From positions 177,266,995 through 177,330,994 of the forward strand of contig OY992536.1 in assembly GCA_963921195.1 (NCBI GenBank): a stretch of 64,000 bases of DNA. The letters are read 5' to 3'. This DNA comes from Pegoplata infirma (Eukaryota > Arthropoda > Insecta > Diptera > Anthomyiidae). Positions 54,201 through 64,000 of the stretch are shown here, piece after piece; the stretch's first letter is position 1, and every line of letters starts with the position of its first letter. The translations under genes were made by a program, and so were the position numbers. Under the pieces are notes generated by a model that saw only the letters and a program-made list of their open reading frames with translations, made no database searches and was not told the DNA's origin.

Positions 54201-57200
54201 AATTGTCCTTAAAAATTTTCTATAGAAAAATTTTCTTTCAAAAACTTTTCTATAGAAAAATTATCGTTCAAAAATTTTCTATAGAAAAATTTTCTTCCAG
54301 AAATTTTCCAGCGAAAAATTTTCTTTCAGAAATTTTCTATAGAAGAATTGTGTTTCAGAAAGTTTCTATAGAAAAATTGTCTTTCATTAAATTTTCTATA
54401 AAAGAATAGTCATTGAGAAAATTTCTATAGAAGAATTGTCCTTCAGAAATTTTCTGTAAAAAAATTGTCTCTCAGAAATTTTTTATAAAAAATTGTTTTT
54501 GAGGCAGTTTCAATAGAAGAATTGTCTTTGAGAAATTGTCTATAGAAAAATTGTCTGTTAAAAAATTTTTATAGAAAACCTGTCTTTCAGAATTTTTTTA
54601 AAGAGAAATTGTCTGTTAGAAATTTCTATAGAAAATTTGTCTTTTAGAAATTTTCTATTGAAAAATTGTATTTGAGAAAGTTTCTATAGAAAAATTTTCT
54701 TCCAGAAATTTTCTATAGAAAAATTGTCTTTCAGAAATTTTCTATAGAAGAATTGTCTTTCAGAAATTTTCTATCGAAAATTTCTAAAAGACAATTCTTC
54801 TATAGAAAATTTCTAACAAACAATTTTTCTTTAAAAAAATTCTTAAAGACAGGTTTTCTATCGAAAATTTCTAACAGACAATTTTCTATAGACAATTTCT
54901 CAAAGACAATTCTTCTATAGAAACTGCCTCAAAGAGAATTTTTTATAGAAAATTTCTGAGAGACAATTTTTCTACAGAAAATTTCTGAAGGACAATTCTT
55001 CTATAGAAATTTTCTCAATGACTATTCTTCTATAGAAAATTTAATGAAAGACAATTTTTTTATAGAAACTTTCTGAAAGACAATTCTTCTATAGAAAATT
55101 TCTGAAAGAAAATTTTTTGCTGGAAAATTTCTGGAAGAAAATTTTTCTATAGAAAAATTTTGAAAGATAATTTTTCTATAGAACATTTTTGAAAGACAGT
55201 TTTTCTATAGAAAATTTTTTAAGGAAAATTTTTTTATAGACAATTTCTGAAAGACATTTTTCTACAGAAACTTTCTCAAAGACAATTTTTCTATAGAAAA
55301 TTTTTTAAAAATATTTTTTTAATAGAAAATTTTTTAAAAATAATTTTTCTATAGAAAATTTCCCAAAGACAATTATTCTACAGAAAATTTCTCAAAGACA
55401 ATTCTTTAATAGAAAATTTTTTGAAGATAATTTTTCCATAGAAAATATCTGAAAGGCAATTTTTTTTTTTCTATATAAAATTTCTGAAAGACAGGTTTTC
55501 TATAGAAAATTTCTGAAAGAAAAGTTTCTAACAGACAATTTTTCTATAGACAATTTTTCGAAGACAATTCTTCTATAGAAACTGCCTCAAAGACAAAAAT
55601 CCAAAAAAAAATTTCTCAAAGACAATTTTTTTATAAGTAGAACATTTCTGAGAGACAATTTTTTTAAAGAAAATTTCTGAAAGACAATTCTTCTATAGAA
55701 AATTTAATTTCTATGGAAATTTTATCAAAGACAATTCTTCTAAAGAAAACTTCTGAAAGACAATTTTTCTTTAGAAACTTTCTGAAAGACAGTTCTTCTA
55801 TAGAAAATTTTTGAAAGAAAATTTTTCTATAGAAAATTTCTAAAAGAAAATTTTCCTAAACACTCCAAAAAAAAACTGTAATGTTAGCAAAAAAACCTTG
55901 TAAACCTACAAGAAAATTTGCTGATTTTGAACCCACAATTTTTTTGGTAAAGTTAGCAAAAATGTTTTGGCAAAAATTAGTTAACTGAATTTTTTTTTAT
56001 TTCAACTTAGTTCATACACATTTGAGGACCCCATTGGGTTCGGACCCGAAAGGTCCAAACCCCGATAGGCCTAGACCTAGTTGGGTTCCTTAAAAATCGT
56101 CATAGTTTTTGATCCAAAATTTGTGTCCGTTTCGCTCTACCTTGCTTAGTTTTTGAGATACGTGATTTAAGGGGACAACCGGGGTTTTGAGAATTACAAA
56201 ACTCGATAACTTCAAAAATATTATTCGGAGAGCTTTTGGTTATTTTGCGGTCTTGTTCTACGTGTTGAGAGCTACAAAAATGCTTTTGGACTTTTTGTGT
56301 CGGCAATATTTACCGAGATATGAGCATTTTAAAATTTTCGGGAATGCTAACTTTTTTGGATCCAAAGTTAGGACCCATTAGGGTCCATACATGTGAAGAG
56401 GACCGGCGACACTATGGAAAGCTCGAGAACCAAAAATAGCCTCCATTTTGCTCTATCTGGCTTAGTTTCCGAGATAGCGCCATTTTAAGTTTTCTGAAAA
56501 TAAAAAAAAAATTACCGTTTATTTTTGCTAATATTAGCAAAAAAAGCTTGTAAAAATGTTGTCAACTCAATTTCAAATTTAGCAAAAGAAATTAGTTCAA
56601 AGTTTGTTTAAAATTACTAATGTGCTAAATGAAGTTTACAAGAATTTTTTGCTAACATGCTAATCTCAACTAAAAATTTGCTAAAAGTTAGCTAAGTAGC
56701 ACTAGCAAAAAAAAATTAGTAAATCTACTAACGCATTTTTTTGAATGTAGAAAATTTTTGAAAGACAATTTTTCTATAGAACATTTTTTAAAGACAATTT
56801 TTTTATTGACAATTTATCAAAGACATTTTTTCTACAGAAACTTTCATAAAGCCAATTTCTCTATAGAAAATTTCTCAAAGATAATTCTATAATAGAAAAT
56901 TTTTTAAAAATAATTTTTCTATAGAAAATTTCTCAAAGACAATTATTCTACAGAAAATTTCTGAAAGACAATTCTTTAATAGAAAATTTTTTAAAGATAA
57001 TTTTTCTATAAAAAAATTTTACAAAGATAATGTTTCCATAGAAAATTTTTGAAAGGCAATTTTTCTATAGAAAATTTCTCAAAGACATTTTTTCTACAGA
57101 AACTTTTTCAAAGCTAATTTTTCTACAGAAAATTTCTCAAAGACAATTCTTTAACAGAAAATTTTTTAAAAACAATTTTTCTATAGAAAATTTTTTAAAG

Positions 57201-57720
57201 ACAATTTTTTATAGAAAATTTCACAAAGATAATTTTTCCATAGAAAATTTCTGAAAGACAATTTTTTTATAGAAAATTTCTCAAAGACATTTTTTCTACA
57301 GATACTTATTCAAAGACAATTTTTCCGCAGAAATTTTTTCAAAGACAACTTTTCCATAAAATTTTTTTTAAAAATAATTTTTCTATAGAAAATCTTTTAA
57401 AGATAAATTTTCTATAGAAAATTTAACAAAGATAATTTTTTCATAGAAAATTTCTGAAAGTCAATTTTTCTATAGAAAATTTCTTAAAGACAATTTTTGT
57501 ATAGAAAATTTCACAAAGACAATTTTTCCATAGAAAATTTCTGAAAGGCAATTTTTCTATAGAAAATTTCTCAAAGACAATTTTCTGTAGAAACTTTCTC
57601 AAAGAAAATTTTTCTTTAGAAAAGTTCTCAAAGACAATTCTTCTATAGAAAATTTTTAATAGACAATTTTTCTATAGAAACTTTCTGAAAGAAATTTCTT
57701 CTATAGAAAATTTCTGAAAG
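51290..57720. repeat. Large 29-bp minisatellite in alternating orientations
   Basis: Unit approximates AGAAATTTTCTATAGAAAA followed by ATTGTCTTTG, with the dyad TTTTCTATAGAAAA at its centre. It runs forward at 51290-54003, inverted at 54004-54156, forward at 54157-54775 and inverted at 54776-57720, interrupted by MITE family B copy 2 (55861-56747). Blocks such as 53450-54000 and 54157-54770 are direct duplicates, and the junctions near 54003 and 54776 are centres of symmetry. All open frames here are repeat artefacts. Confidence 0.85.
55861..56747. mobile_element. CACTCA MITE family B, copy 2 (inverted)
   Basis: Inverse of 12597-13454 with worn ends (CACTCCAAAAAAAAACTG; TTTTTTTGAATG). It interrupts the minisatellite. 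Confidence 0.75.
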
Positions 57721-57824
57721 ACAAAAACTAATTTTCATTAGTTTTTCATGATCAGAATTTGTGTTTAACCAAAATCTTTTGAAATAAAAAAGAAGAATTT
57801 GCTTATTTTTGGTTGGCCTAGTAA

Positions 57825-58745
57825 TAACTAATAACATAAAAAGTCAAACAATATTAGAGAAATTTTCTTTAGAAAAATTATCTTTAAGAAATTTTCAATA
57901 GAAGAATTGTCTTTCATAATTTTTCTATAGAAGAATTGTCTTTAAGAATTTTTTTATAGAAAAAATTCCCTCAAAAATTTTCTAAAGAATAATTGTCTTT
58001 GAGAATTTTTTTATGGAAAATTGTCTTTTAAAAATGTTCTATAGAAAAATTGTCTCTAAAAAATTTTCTATAGAATAATTGTCTTTGAGAATTTTTCTAT
58101 GGAAAATTTTCTTTCAAAAATTTTTTTATAGAAAAATATCTCTCAGAAATTTTCTATAGAAAAATTTTCTTTCAGAAATATTCTATAGAATAATTGCCTT
58201 TGAGAATTTTTCTATGGAAAATTGTGTTTCAGAAGTTTTCTAAACAAAAATTGCGTTTGAGAAAGTTTCCATAGAAAGATTGTCTTTCAGAATTTTTTTA
58301 TAGAAAACCTGTCTTTCAGAAAGTTTCTGTAGAAAAATTGTCTTTGAAAAAGCTTCTGTAGAAAAATTGTCATTAAGAAATTTTCTATAGAAAAATTGTC
58401 TTTGAGAAATTTTCTATAGAAAAATTGTCTTTAAGAAATTTTCTATAGAAAAATTGCCTTTCAGAAATTTTATATGGAAAAATTATCTTTGTTAAATTTT
58501 CTATAGAAAAATTATCTTTAAAAGATTTTCTATAGAAAATTTATTTTTAAAAAAAATTTTATGGAAAAGTTGTCTTTGAAAAAGTTTCTGTAGGAAAATT
58601 GTCTTTGAATAAGTTTCTGTAGAAAAATGTTTTTGAGAAATTCTCTATAGAAAAATTGCCTTTCAGAAATTTTCTATGGAAAAATTATCTTTGTGAAATT
58701 TTCTATAAAACAATTGTCTTTAAAAAATTTTTTTATAGAAAACAT
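57825..58745. repeat. Direct duplication of the array start
   Basis: From AGTAATAACTAATAACAT on, this follows 51262-52160 closely, including the non-repeat leader AAAAGTCAAACAATAT and a matching succession of unit variants, with some deletions. It is thus a segmental copy of the array's left edge. Confidence 0.8.
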
Positions 58746-58764
58746 GTTGTAGTCCAATAGACTA

Positions 58765-58953
58765 CACTCAAAAAATTTCATAGGTAATATGTACGAAATA
58801 CTTCGTACATTGTACGAAATATTTCGTGGTTTTGCCGGAACGAAATATTTCGTAATATTTACCTATGGCATTTCGTAAATATTACGAAGTTTTTTTAGTG
58901 ATATTTACGAAATAAATACAAAAATATTTCGTAAATTTACGAAATATTTAGTA
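58765..58953. mobile_element. CACTCA/CACCGA-type MITE, left part
   Basis: CACTCAAAAAATTTCATAGG then ACGAAATATTTCGT repeats like 29448-30655. It is interrupted by the TA-flanked element at 58956; its right end was not found beyond 63369. Confidence 0.5.
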
Positions 58954-59069
58954 TACCCGGCTAAAAATAAATGTGTATGTTCATATATGCTTATATAAAG
59001 ATCTTTATATGATCATATATGACTTATATGGAAACATATATGATATCATATATGCAAGAAACGATCCCA

Positions 59070-60827
59070 CCCGAGTAAAAAAAAGTTATATGACGCAATA
59101 TTTAATTATATATGAACAGATATGCTTTTATGTAAATCCATATTTATTTTGATCCGAAAATTGGCGGATCGAATATTATACGATTATATCAAATTCTATT
59201 ATTTTTGATCAAATAATATCAAATTTGATTAAGTTTGATCCCAAAAATGGGTCTATCTAATTGTATTACATCATATCTTATCTGTTAAAATTAGATAAAT
59301 TTTTATATAATTAGGGCCTGTGTGAAACGGTAGCAAAGTATACTACTTAGTAAATTTTTGACAGTCTTGAGGTGAATAAAATTTCACTAGCCCATAGGGC
59401 TAGTAGAATTTTTGACAATAGTAATGAAATTTTTGAAGTTTCAAAAAATAAACAAAAATACAAAACTATTGAAAATATTTAATCAATTAAAAAAAAACAA
59501 AATAGGAAAATGAAAACAGCAAAAAATAAAATATTTTTTTTTTACAATAATTGTAAGTATTGTTATAAATTTAATTTGCAAACATATTTTAACGAACAAA
59601 TTTCTCTTACAGGGAGCAGTCCCGAATGTACCATTTTAAGGAAGAAGCCAATAAAATCCAGCAAAACAACAAATTGTTAGCATTAAAGAACAATTGCTGG
59701 TGCCTGCCTACATACATCTATGGAGCGAAACAAATTATTCTTTTATTTGCATTGCGGAAATGTTTGGGTGGACAGTGCAAAACGAATTATGTACCCTCGC
59801 AATCACGGGTCTGGTTTATTCCAATTTTTATGATTTATGTACATACATACATATCCATTTGATTTTTATAAAGGCAGAATCGAAAAAAGATTATCAATAT
59901 TCTTTAATAAATATCTAAATACAGCATCCATTATTTTTTTTTTAAAGAATTGTAATAAACAATAAAAAATATTTCCAAAAAATTTTATGTTTATTTTCAC
60001 ATTTATTTTGTATTTTTTCGATTTGTTATTTACAAACGTCAAAATTTACTGTTGTCAAAAAAGATATCATTTCACACAGTAGAAATATGAAAATTTCTCA
60101 CCATACAAAAAATATTATTTACCACAGCACTTTGCTACCGTTTCACACACACCCTTAGATGAAATCTGGTAACATTTTTTGGAATTTTTAACGTGAAATT
60201 AGAAACTATTTTATCAGATTGGATACATTATCAATTAGAAGAGTTTTTATTGCGTTCTTCGGATTTTTTTTTTTATTAAAAATTTGTCAATTTTGTTTTC
60301 TAAAATCATTTTTAAGGGATTTAAAAATTCCAAAAAATGTTTGTGTCTTAGAAAATTTAAAAACATTTTTTCGGAACTTAAAAATTTTTTAAAAACATAA
60401 AAATTTTCCTAAAAATATTTTCAATGATTTTTTACTCCAAAAAAAATTGCCAACAAATTTTGTGTCCGGGACTTTGGAAAATTTTCATAAAATTTTTTAG
60501 GACTTGAAATTTTTTTAATTTTTTTTTTTAATTGTCCGGGACTTAGAAAATTTTAAAATTTTTTTTCGGGATATAATTATAAATAAAATCAGATATATTT
60601 TTATCTGCCATATCTAAAAATTCCCGATCTTACATGTCATATCTAATTTCATATAGATCGGTATAAAAATATATATGAATATGTATGTTATCATATTAAA
60701 AAATAAGGAAAAATACAATGCTATATATAAACGCATATGTCCATATCAATGTTCATGCATAACCATATATAAATTTAAATAATTATATATTAGCATATAT
60801 GAATATATCATATCTTTTTTACTCGGG
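59070..60827. mobile_element. CCCGAG-type relative nested in the CCCGGC element
   Basis: CCCGAGTAAAAAAAAG to CTTTTTTACTCGGG with CA on both sides (59068-59069, 60828-60829). Interior differs from the 687-bp family. It hosts a PIF/Harbinger-like MITE. Confidence 0.65.
59314..60154. mobile_element. PIF/Harbinger-like MITE (841 bp)
   Basis: GGGCCTGTGTGAAACGGTAG; the right end pairs as GGGTGTGTGTGAAACGGTAG. TTA at 59311-59313 and 60155-60157. Two overlapping open frames at 59626-59918 show no known domain. A palindrome AGCCCATAGGGCT lies at about 59389-59401. Confidence 0.75.
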
Positions 60828-61029
60828 CATATATGTGGTCGTGTTTAAAATATGTGCCATATATGATATCATATATGGAACCATATATGCTATCATAAAA
60901 TGTTAAATTTGAACCAGAATTACAAAATAAAAGTTTTTTAGGTTAAAATTATATTATTACTTTACCAACGATTGACATACCTTAATATATATCAATAATT
61001 TTACAAATATTGCAAAATATTCTGCATAA

Positions 61030-62230
61030 AAAAATTTTAGAAAAGGTAAGTTTTCATTAATATGTATTTAGAATTTTAAAATCATATGTATTAATTTTTT
61101 CCAGTTCATCTACTACACTATAAATTATTTTGAAGTCCCTTACTGTCGCAATAGAAAATTGGAAATGGAAAGAAGGTATAAGAAGTTTGGAGGCCGAGTT
61201 ACTAGTTGAAGAAAATTTAACCATGCGGAGCTACGTTAAGCTCGCTCAACTTGGAGGAAAGCGCATATACACCACCCTAACGCTATCACTACGGTTCCAA
61301 CACTACAAACTATTTTGAAAACGCTTACTTTCGCCATAGCAAATCGAAATGAAAAGAAGGTTTGATCAGTTTTAATGTTGAGTAACGATTTGGGAAGGAC
61401 AACGTTTTTACTTGCAATAACAAGAAATCTGTCAATAAGCGAAATCGACAACCTGGCACATTGTCGCCATGATGTAAATTTACATGAAAAAAATGTTGGA
61501 AAAGGTAAGCTTTCATTAATATGTATTTGAATTTTAAAATCATGTTTTAATTTTTTCCAGTTCATCGTCATAACAAGTTTAAGCGTGGACATTTTATTCC
61601 AAAACAAGATCATATTCAAAATGAGTAAATGTAAATACGTCGCAAACACAATATTATTTAGTAATTTGATGTTGAAGAAAATTAAACTACGCAGCTTCGT
61701 TAATCTCGTGCAACTTGGTGGAGAGGTCATATGCACCACCATAATGTTGTCACTACGATTGCAATACTGCAAACTATTTTAAAAACCATTAATGTCGCCA
61801 TAGCAAATTGGAAATGGAAAGATCGTATAAGCCGTTTTAAGGCCGAGTTAAGTTAAGCTCACTCAACTTGGAGAAGAGGACATATGCACCACCAGAAATG
61901 TTATCAATACGATTCCAACACTATACATTATTTTGAAATCCCATACTGTCGCAATAGCAAATTGGAAATGAAAGAACGTATAAGTTTGGAGGCCGAGTTA
62001 CTATTTAAAGAAAATTCAACCATGAGGAGCTACGTTAAGCTCGCTCAAGATGGAGGAGAGGGCATATGCACCACCATAACGTTATCACTACGGTTCCAAC
62101 ACTACAAAATATTTTAAAATCGCTTACTGTCGCCATAGAAAATTGAAATGAAAAAAACGTATCATCAGTTTTAAGGTTGAGTAACGATTTCGAAAAGACA
62201 ACGTTTTTACTTACTTATCCCTATCCTTCA
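61030..62230 (+). repeat. Tandem cassette with intron-like segments
   Basis: A motif running from CCAACACTACAAACTATTTTG through CGCCATAGCAAATTGGAAATG to GAGGCCGAGTTAC and GCTACGTTAAGCTCGCTCAA recurs at about 61110, 61290, 61755, 61905 and 62090 (irregular spacing, about 155-460 bp). Two copies are preceded by a 56-59-base segment bounded by GGTAAG and TTTTTTCCAG (61046-61104 and 61505-61560). A longer phrase, AGTAACGATTTgGgAAggaCAACG type, is repeated at 61380 and 62173. Confidence 0.65.
61484..61782 (+). CDS. Speculative spliced 80-codon ORF in the tandem cassette
   Basis: If the 56-base intron-like segment 61505-61560 is removed, ATG at 61484 runs seven codons (MKKMLEK), crosses in phase 0, and stays open for 73 more codons to the stop at 61780-61782. 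The end reads 'LRSFVNLVQLGG' then 'LSLRLQYCKLF'. Similar endings occur in the neighbouring repeats (61318, 62117). The upstream copy has lost the ATG. No family recognised. It may equally be non-coding repeat; treat as a candidate only. Confidence 0.2.
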
Positions 62231-63120
62231 AACATCGTTACACACATAACCCAAAAAGATAAAATACGTACTACTAATATATTGCTTTTAATCGAAGTCT
62301 TAAGTAATTATGTACCTACTAAAAATTTTGAGTAAAAAACATGCATTTAGTAGTAGCAAGTTCTTTTTTTCTGGAATAAAAAAAAGGAATATGGAGTAAT
62401 TTTAATATTTTATCAGATGGAGTTCTGAAAGACAATATACCTTTCCGTAAAAAGCATTCATGGTCTTAAGCAACCCATGGTCCTTACAAAATACACTCCA
62501 TTAACATGTATGTATGTGTCTAGCAGTATCAAGCCAATCTTTAAAGGATATTCGTGTTATCATTAGCCCATTAGCACCAAATGCTGTTGTTGGTAATAAT
62601 TCCATACAATAAAAATTCTAAAAATATCTTGTATGCATACTAATATTATTTTCTATCAATTTTTTTTAGATTTTGACTTTTAACAAAAACGCTAAGTCCG
62701 AAGATAATCGAAATTAACACTAAAACAAGAAAACACAAAGGAAATCATCGTTCCTGTAACAAGCCCTTTGTTCGCATCTTTTGTAATTGATATCAGTTGA
62801 AAAACTTGATATATTAGATCTTTTATGTTCAATTTATTTTTTTGAATATCAAAATGTATTCTCGTATCTATAAGTTTAATTATATATTTTTATATGGTCA
62901 CCAAAAATGCAAACGATAGTAACTAAAAAATCAAAATCATCAAACTAAAGGTGTTCATTCAAATATATCAAAAACACCAGTAATGAATAAAACAATATTT
63001 TTTATTTTTAATTATACTTGCGTACATCGTTTGCAATTCTGGTGAATATATACATAATAACCTATTACATATAGTTTAAGAAGAAAAAATAAATAAAAAA
63101 TATAAAAAAGAATGTAAAAC
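62231..63120. other. No recognisable feature
   Basis: AT-rich interior of the CCCGGC element. Nothing coding or structured was identified. Confidence 0.4.
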
Positions 63121-63132
63121 AAATTAAAAACA

Positions 63133-63222
63133 TCATATATTATTCAATATATGATTCAATATATGATTCAATATATGATCCAATATATGATTCAATATAT
63201 GATCTAATATATGATCACATAT
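63133..63222. repeat. Tandem 13-mer repeat (ATATATGATTCAA type)
   Basis: About six or seven copies of ATATATGATTCAA with variants ending in GATCCAA and GATCTAA, next to the right terminus of the element. Confidence 0.8.
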
Positions 63223-63369
63223 ATTGCATCATATATGATCGTGTCTTATATAAGCGCCAATTTTGGAATATGTTCATATATGAGACCATATTTGATACTA
63301 TATATGATACTGTATATGGTCTCATATATGATATCATATATGATGATATACAACATTTTTAGCCGGGTA

Positions 63370-64000
63370 TGCAAAAATTTTCATATTTTGCACTGGTTTG
63401 TGTATTTTTCAGAGATGGCATTTATTACTATATCAAAAAACAAATATTTTTTTAGAGTTGGCATATTTTGTCGGAAAATAAAAATACATTTTTTTTGGAA
63501 AAATTAAAATTTTTTTTTTTTTTTTTGGTTTTTGTTATCCTTAGTACGGTAATTGCAAAAACTGAACAAAAAATTAAAAATCTTTGCATATTTTTAAAAG
63601 TTACTAGCTCCGAAAGCCATTTAATCTCAGGGTGGTCAACTTTGGCACTCTGTAACTCACGCTGTATTGCAATAGGGTCACCAAACTAGCTATTTTGAAA
63701 GCTTATATCATTGACTTTATTTGCCCCATTCATAATGTTTCAATCTGATAAATAGTTTGAAAGTTACATAAATATAAGCAATTTTTTTTTTTTGCAAACA
63801 CTTTTTACCGATATTTTCAAAATGGCAATATCTCGAGAACCAGTCATTAGATATCAGAATCTTTACAAGATTCGTGTTTAGCATGGCAAATGCAATAAGA
63901 TATGTGGTCTAATTTTTTGAAAATTTTTTGGAAATTTACAATGGGAGTTGGCATTTATTTTCACTAAAAAAATATGTACTTTGAGTTGGCAGAATAACAA
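63370..64000. other. No gene; non-coding right edge
   Basis: Contains GAGTTGGCATATTTTG and GGGAGTTGGCATTTATTTTC, a weak recurrent AGTTGGCA motif (about 63455, 63946, 63982), and a T run at about 63508-63526. No supported coding sequence. Confidence 0.4.

Larger units (their letters stand above)
58956..63367. mobile_element. CCCGGC-type TIR element (4.4 kb) with nested insertions
   Basis: CCCGGCTAAAAATAAATG at the left and CATTTTTAGCCGGG at the right, TA at 58954-58955 and 63368-63369. Subterminal runs of CATATATGATATCATATATG on both sides form hairpins. It contains a CCCGAG-type element and a tandem cassette. No transposase recognised. Confidence 0.75.

Noticed and set aside
51670..57837. 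Several 60-75 codon open frames in the 29-bp repeat
   Set aside because: The peptides are simple translations of the repeat unit (FSIEKLS-type) and change frame with each indel.
61236..61772. 178-codon minus-strand open frame
   Set aside because: It is antisense to the tandem cassette, whose splice-like signals are on the plus strand. No signal peptide, domain or conserved repeat of this frame was seen.

Overview
The window reads as nuclear DNA of a calyptrate fly (blow-fly or house-fly relative; this is inference). It is strongly AT-rich. It has two intron-containing genes with insect-like splice sites, RNase H-bearing and R1/jockey-like non-LTR retrotransposon remnants, and mini-me/DINE-type repeats with (GTCY)n microsatellites. 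There is no bacterial, organellar or viral gene content.

Two host genes are supported. (1) A minus-strand gene for a secreted Gly/Ala-rich protein: exon 1 is 20954-20109, exon 2 is 14749-14601, and the 5.4 kb intron between them is packed with transposons. Exon 2 ends at a GTAAGT donor, so at least one more exon lies further left and was not found. (2) A plus-strand cytosolic sulfotransferase of 331 codons: exons 43516-43850, 43915-44029 and 50387-50932. It is complete and in frame, with all PAPS-binding motifs and a 6.4 kb transposon-filled second intron. The two genes are unrelated neighbours, not an operon.

Almost everything else is mobile or repetitive DNA. 764-5620: a minus-strand RNase H-type non-LTR element broken by four insertions. 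6004-14533: short inverted-repeat elements (MITEs), including self-nested copies and two strong foldbacks. 14750-20108: intron 1 with hAT, PIF/Harbinger-like and other MITEs. 21697-35274: MITEs, then an R1/jockey-like reverse transcriptase (RT) fragment split by a long-inverted-repeat element (23565-35265) that holds a nest about seven insertions deep. 35275-41960: more of the same RT fragment, interrupted by a Transib-like element, then a mini-me repeat carrying a second non-LTR element, itself split by a second Transib-like element. Both Transib-like elements end in RSS-heptamer-like CACAGTG/CACATTG and have 5-bp target duplications. 44030-50386: sulfotransferase intron 2 with further hAT elements, MITEs and a 35-bp minisatellite. 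51290-58745: a 7.4 kb minisatellite of about 29 bp per unit in alternating orientations. 58956-63367: a large TA-flanked element with a nested PIF/Harbinger-like MITE and an unusual tandem cassette containing intron-like sequences.

Most element boundaries were set by pairing terminal inverted repeats (TIRs) with target-site duplications (TSDs) read directly from the sequence. Superfamily names rest on TIR and TSD form only. No intact transposase was found.
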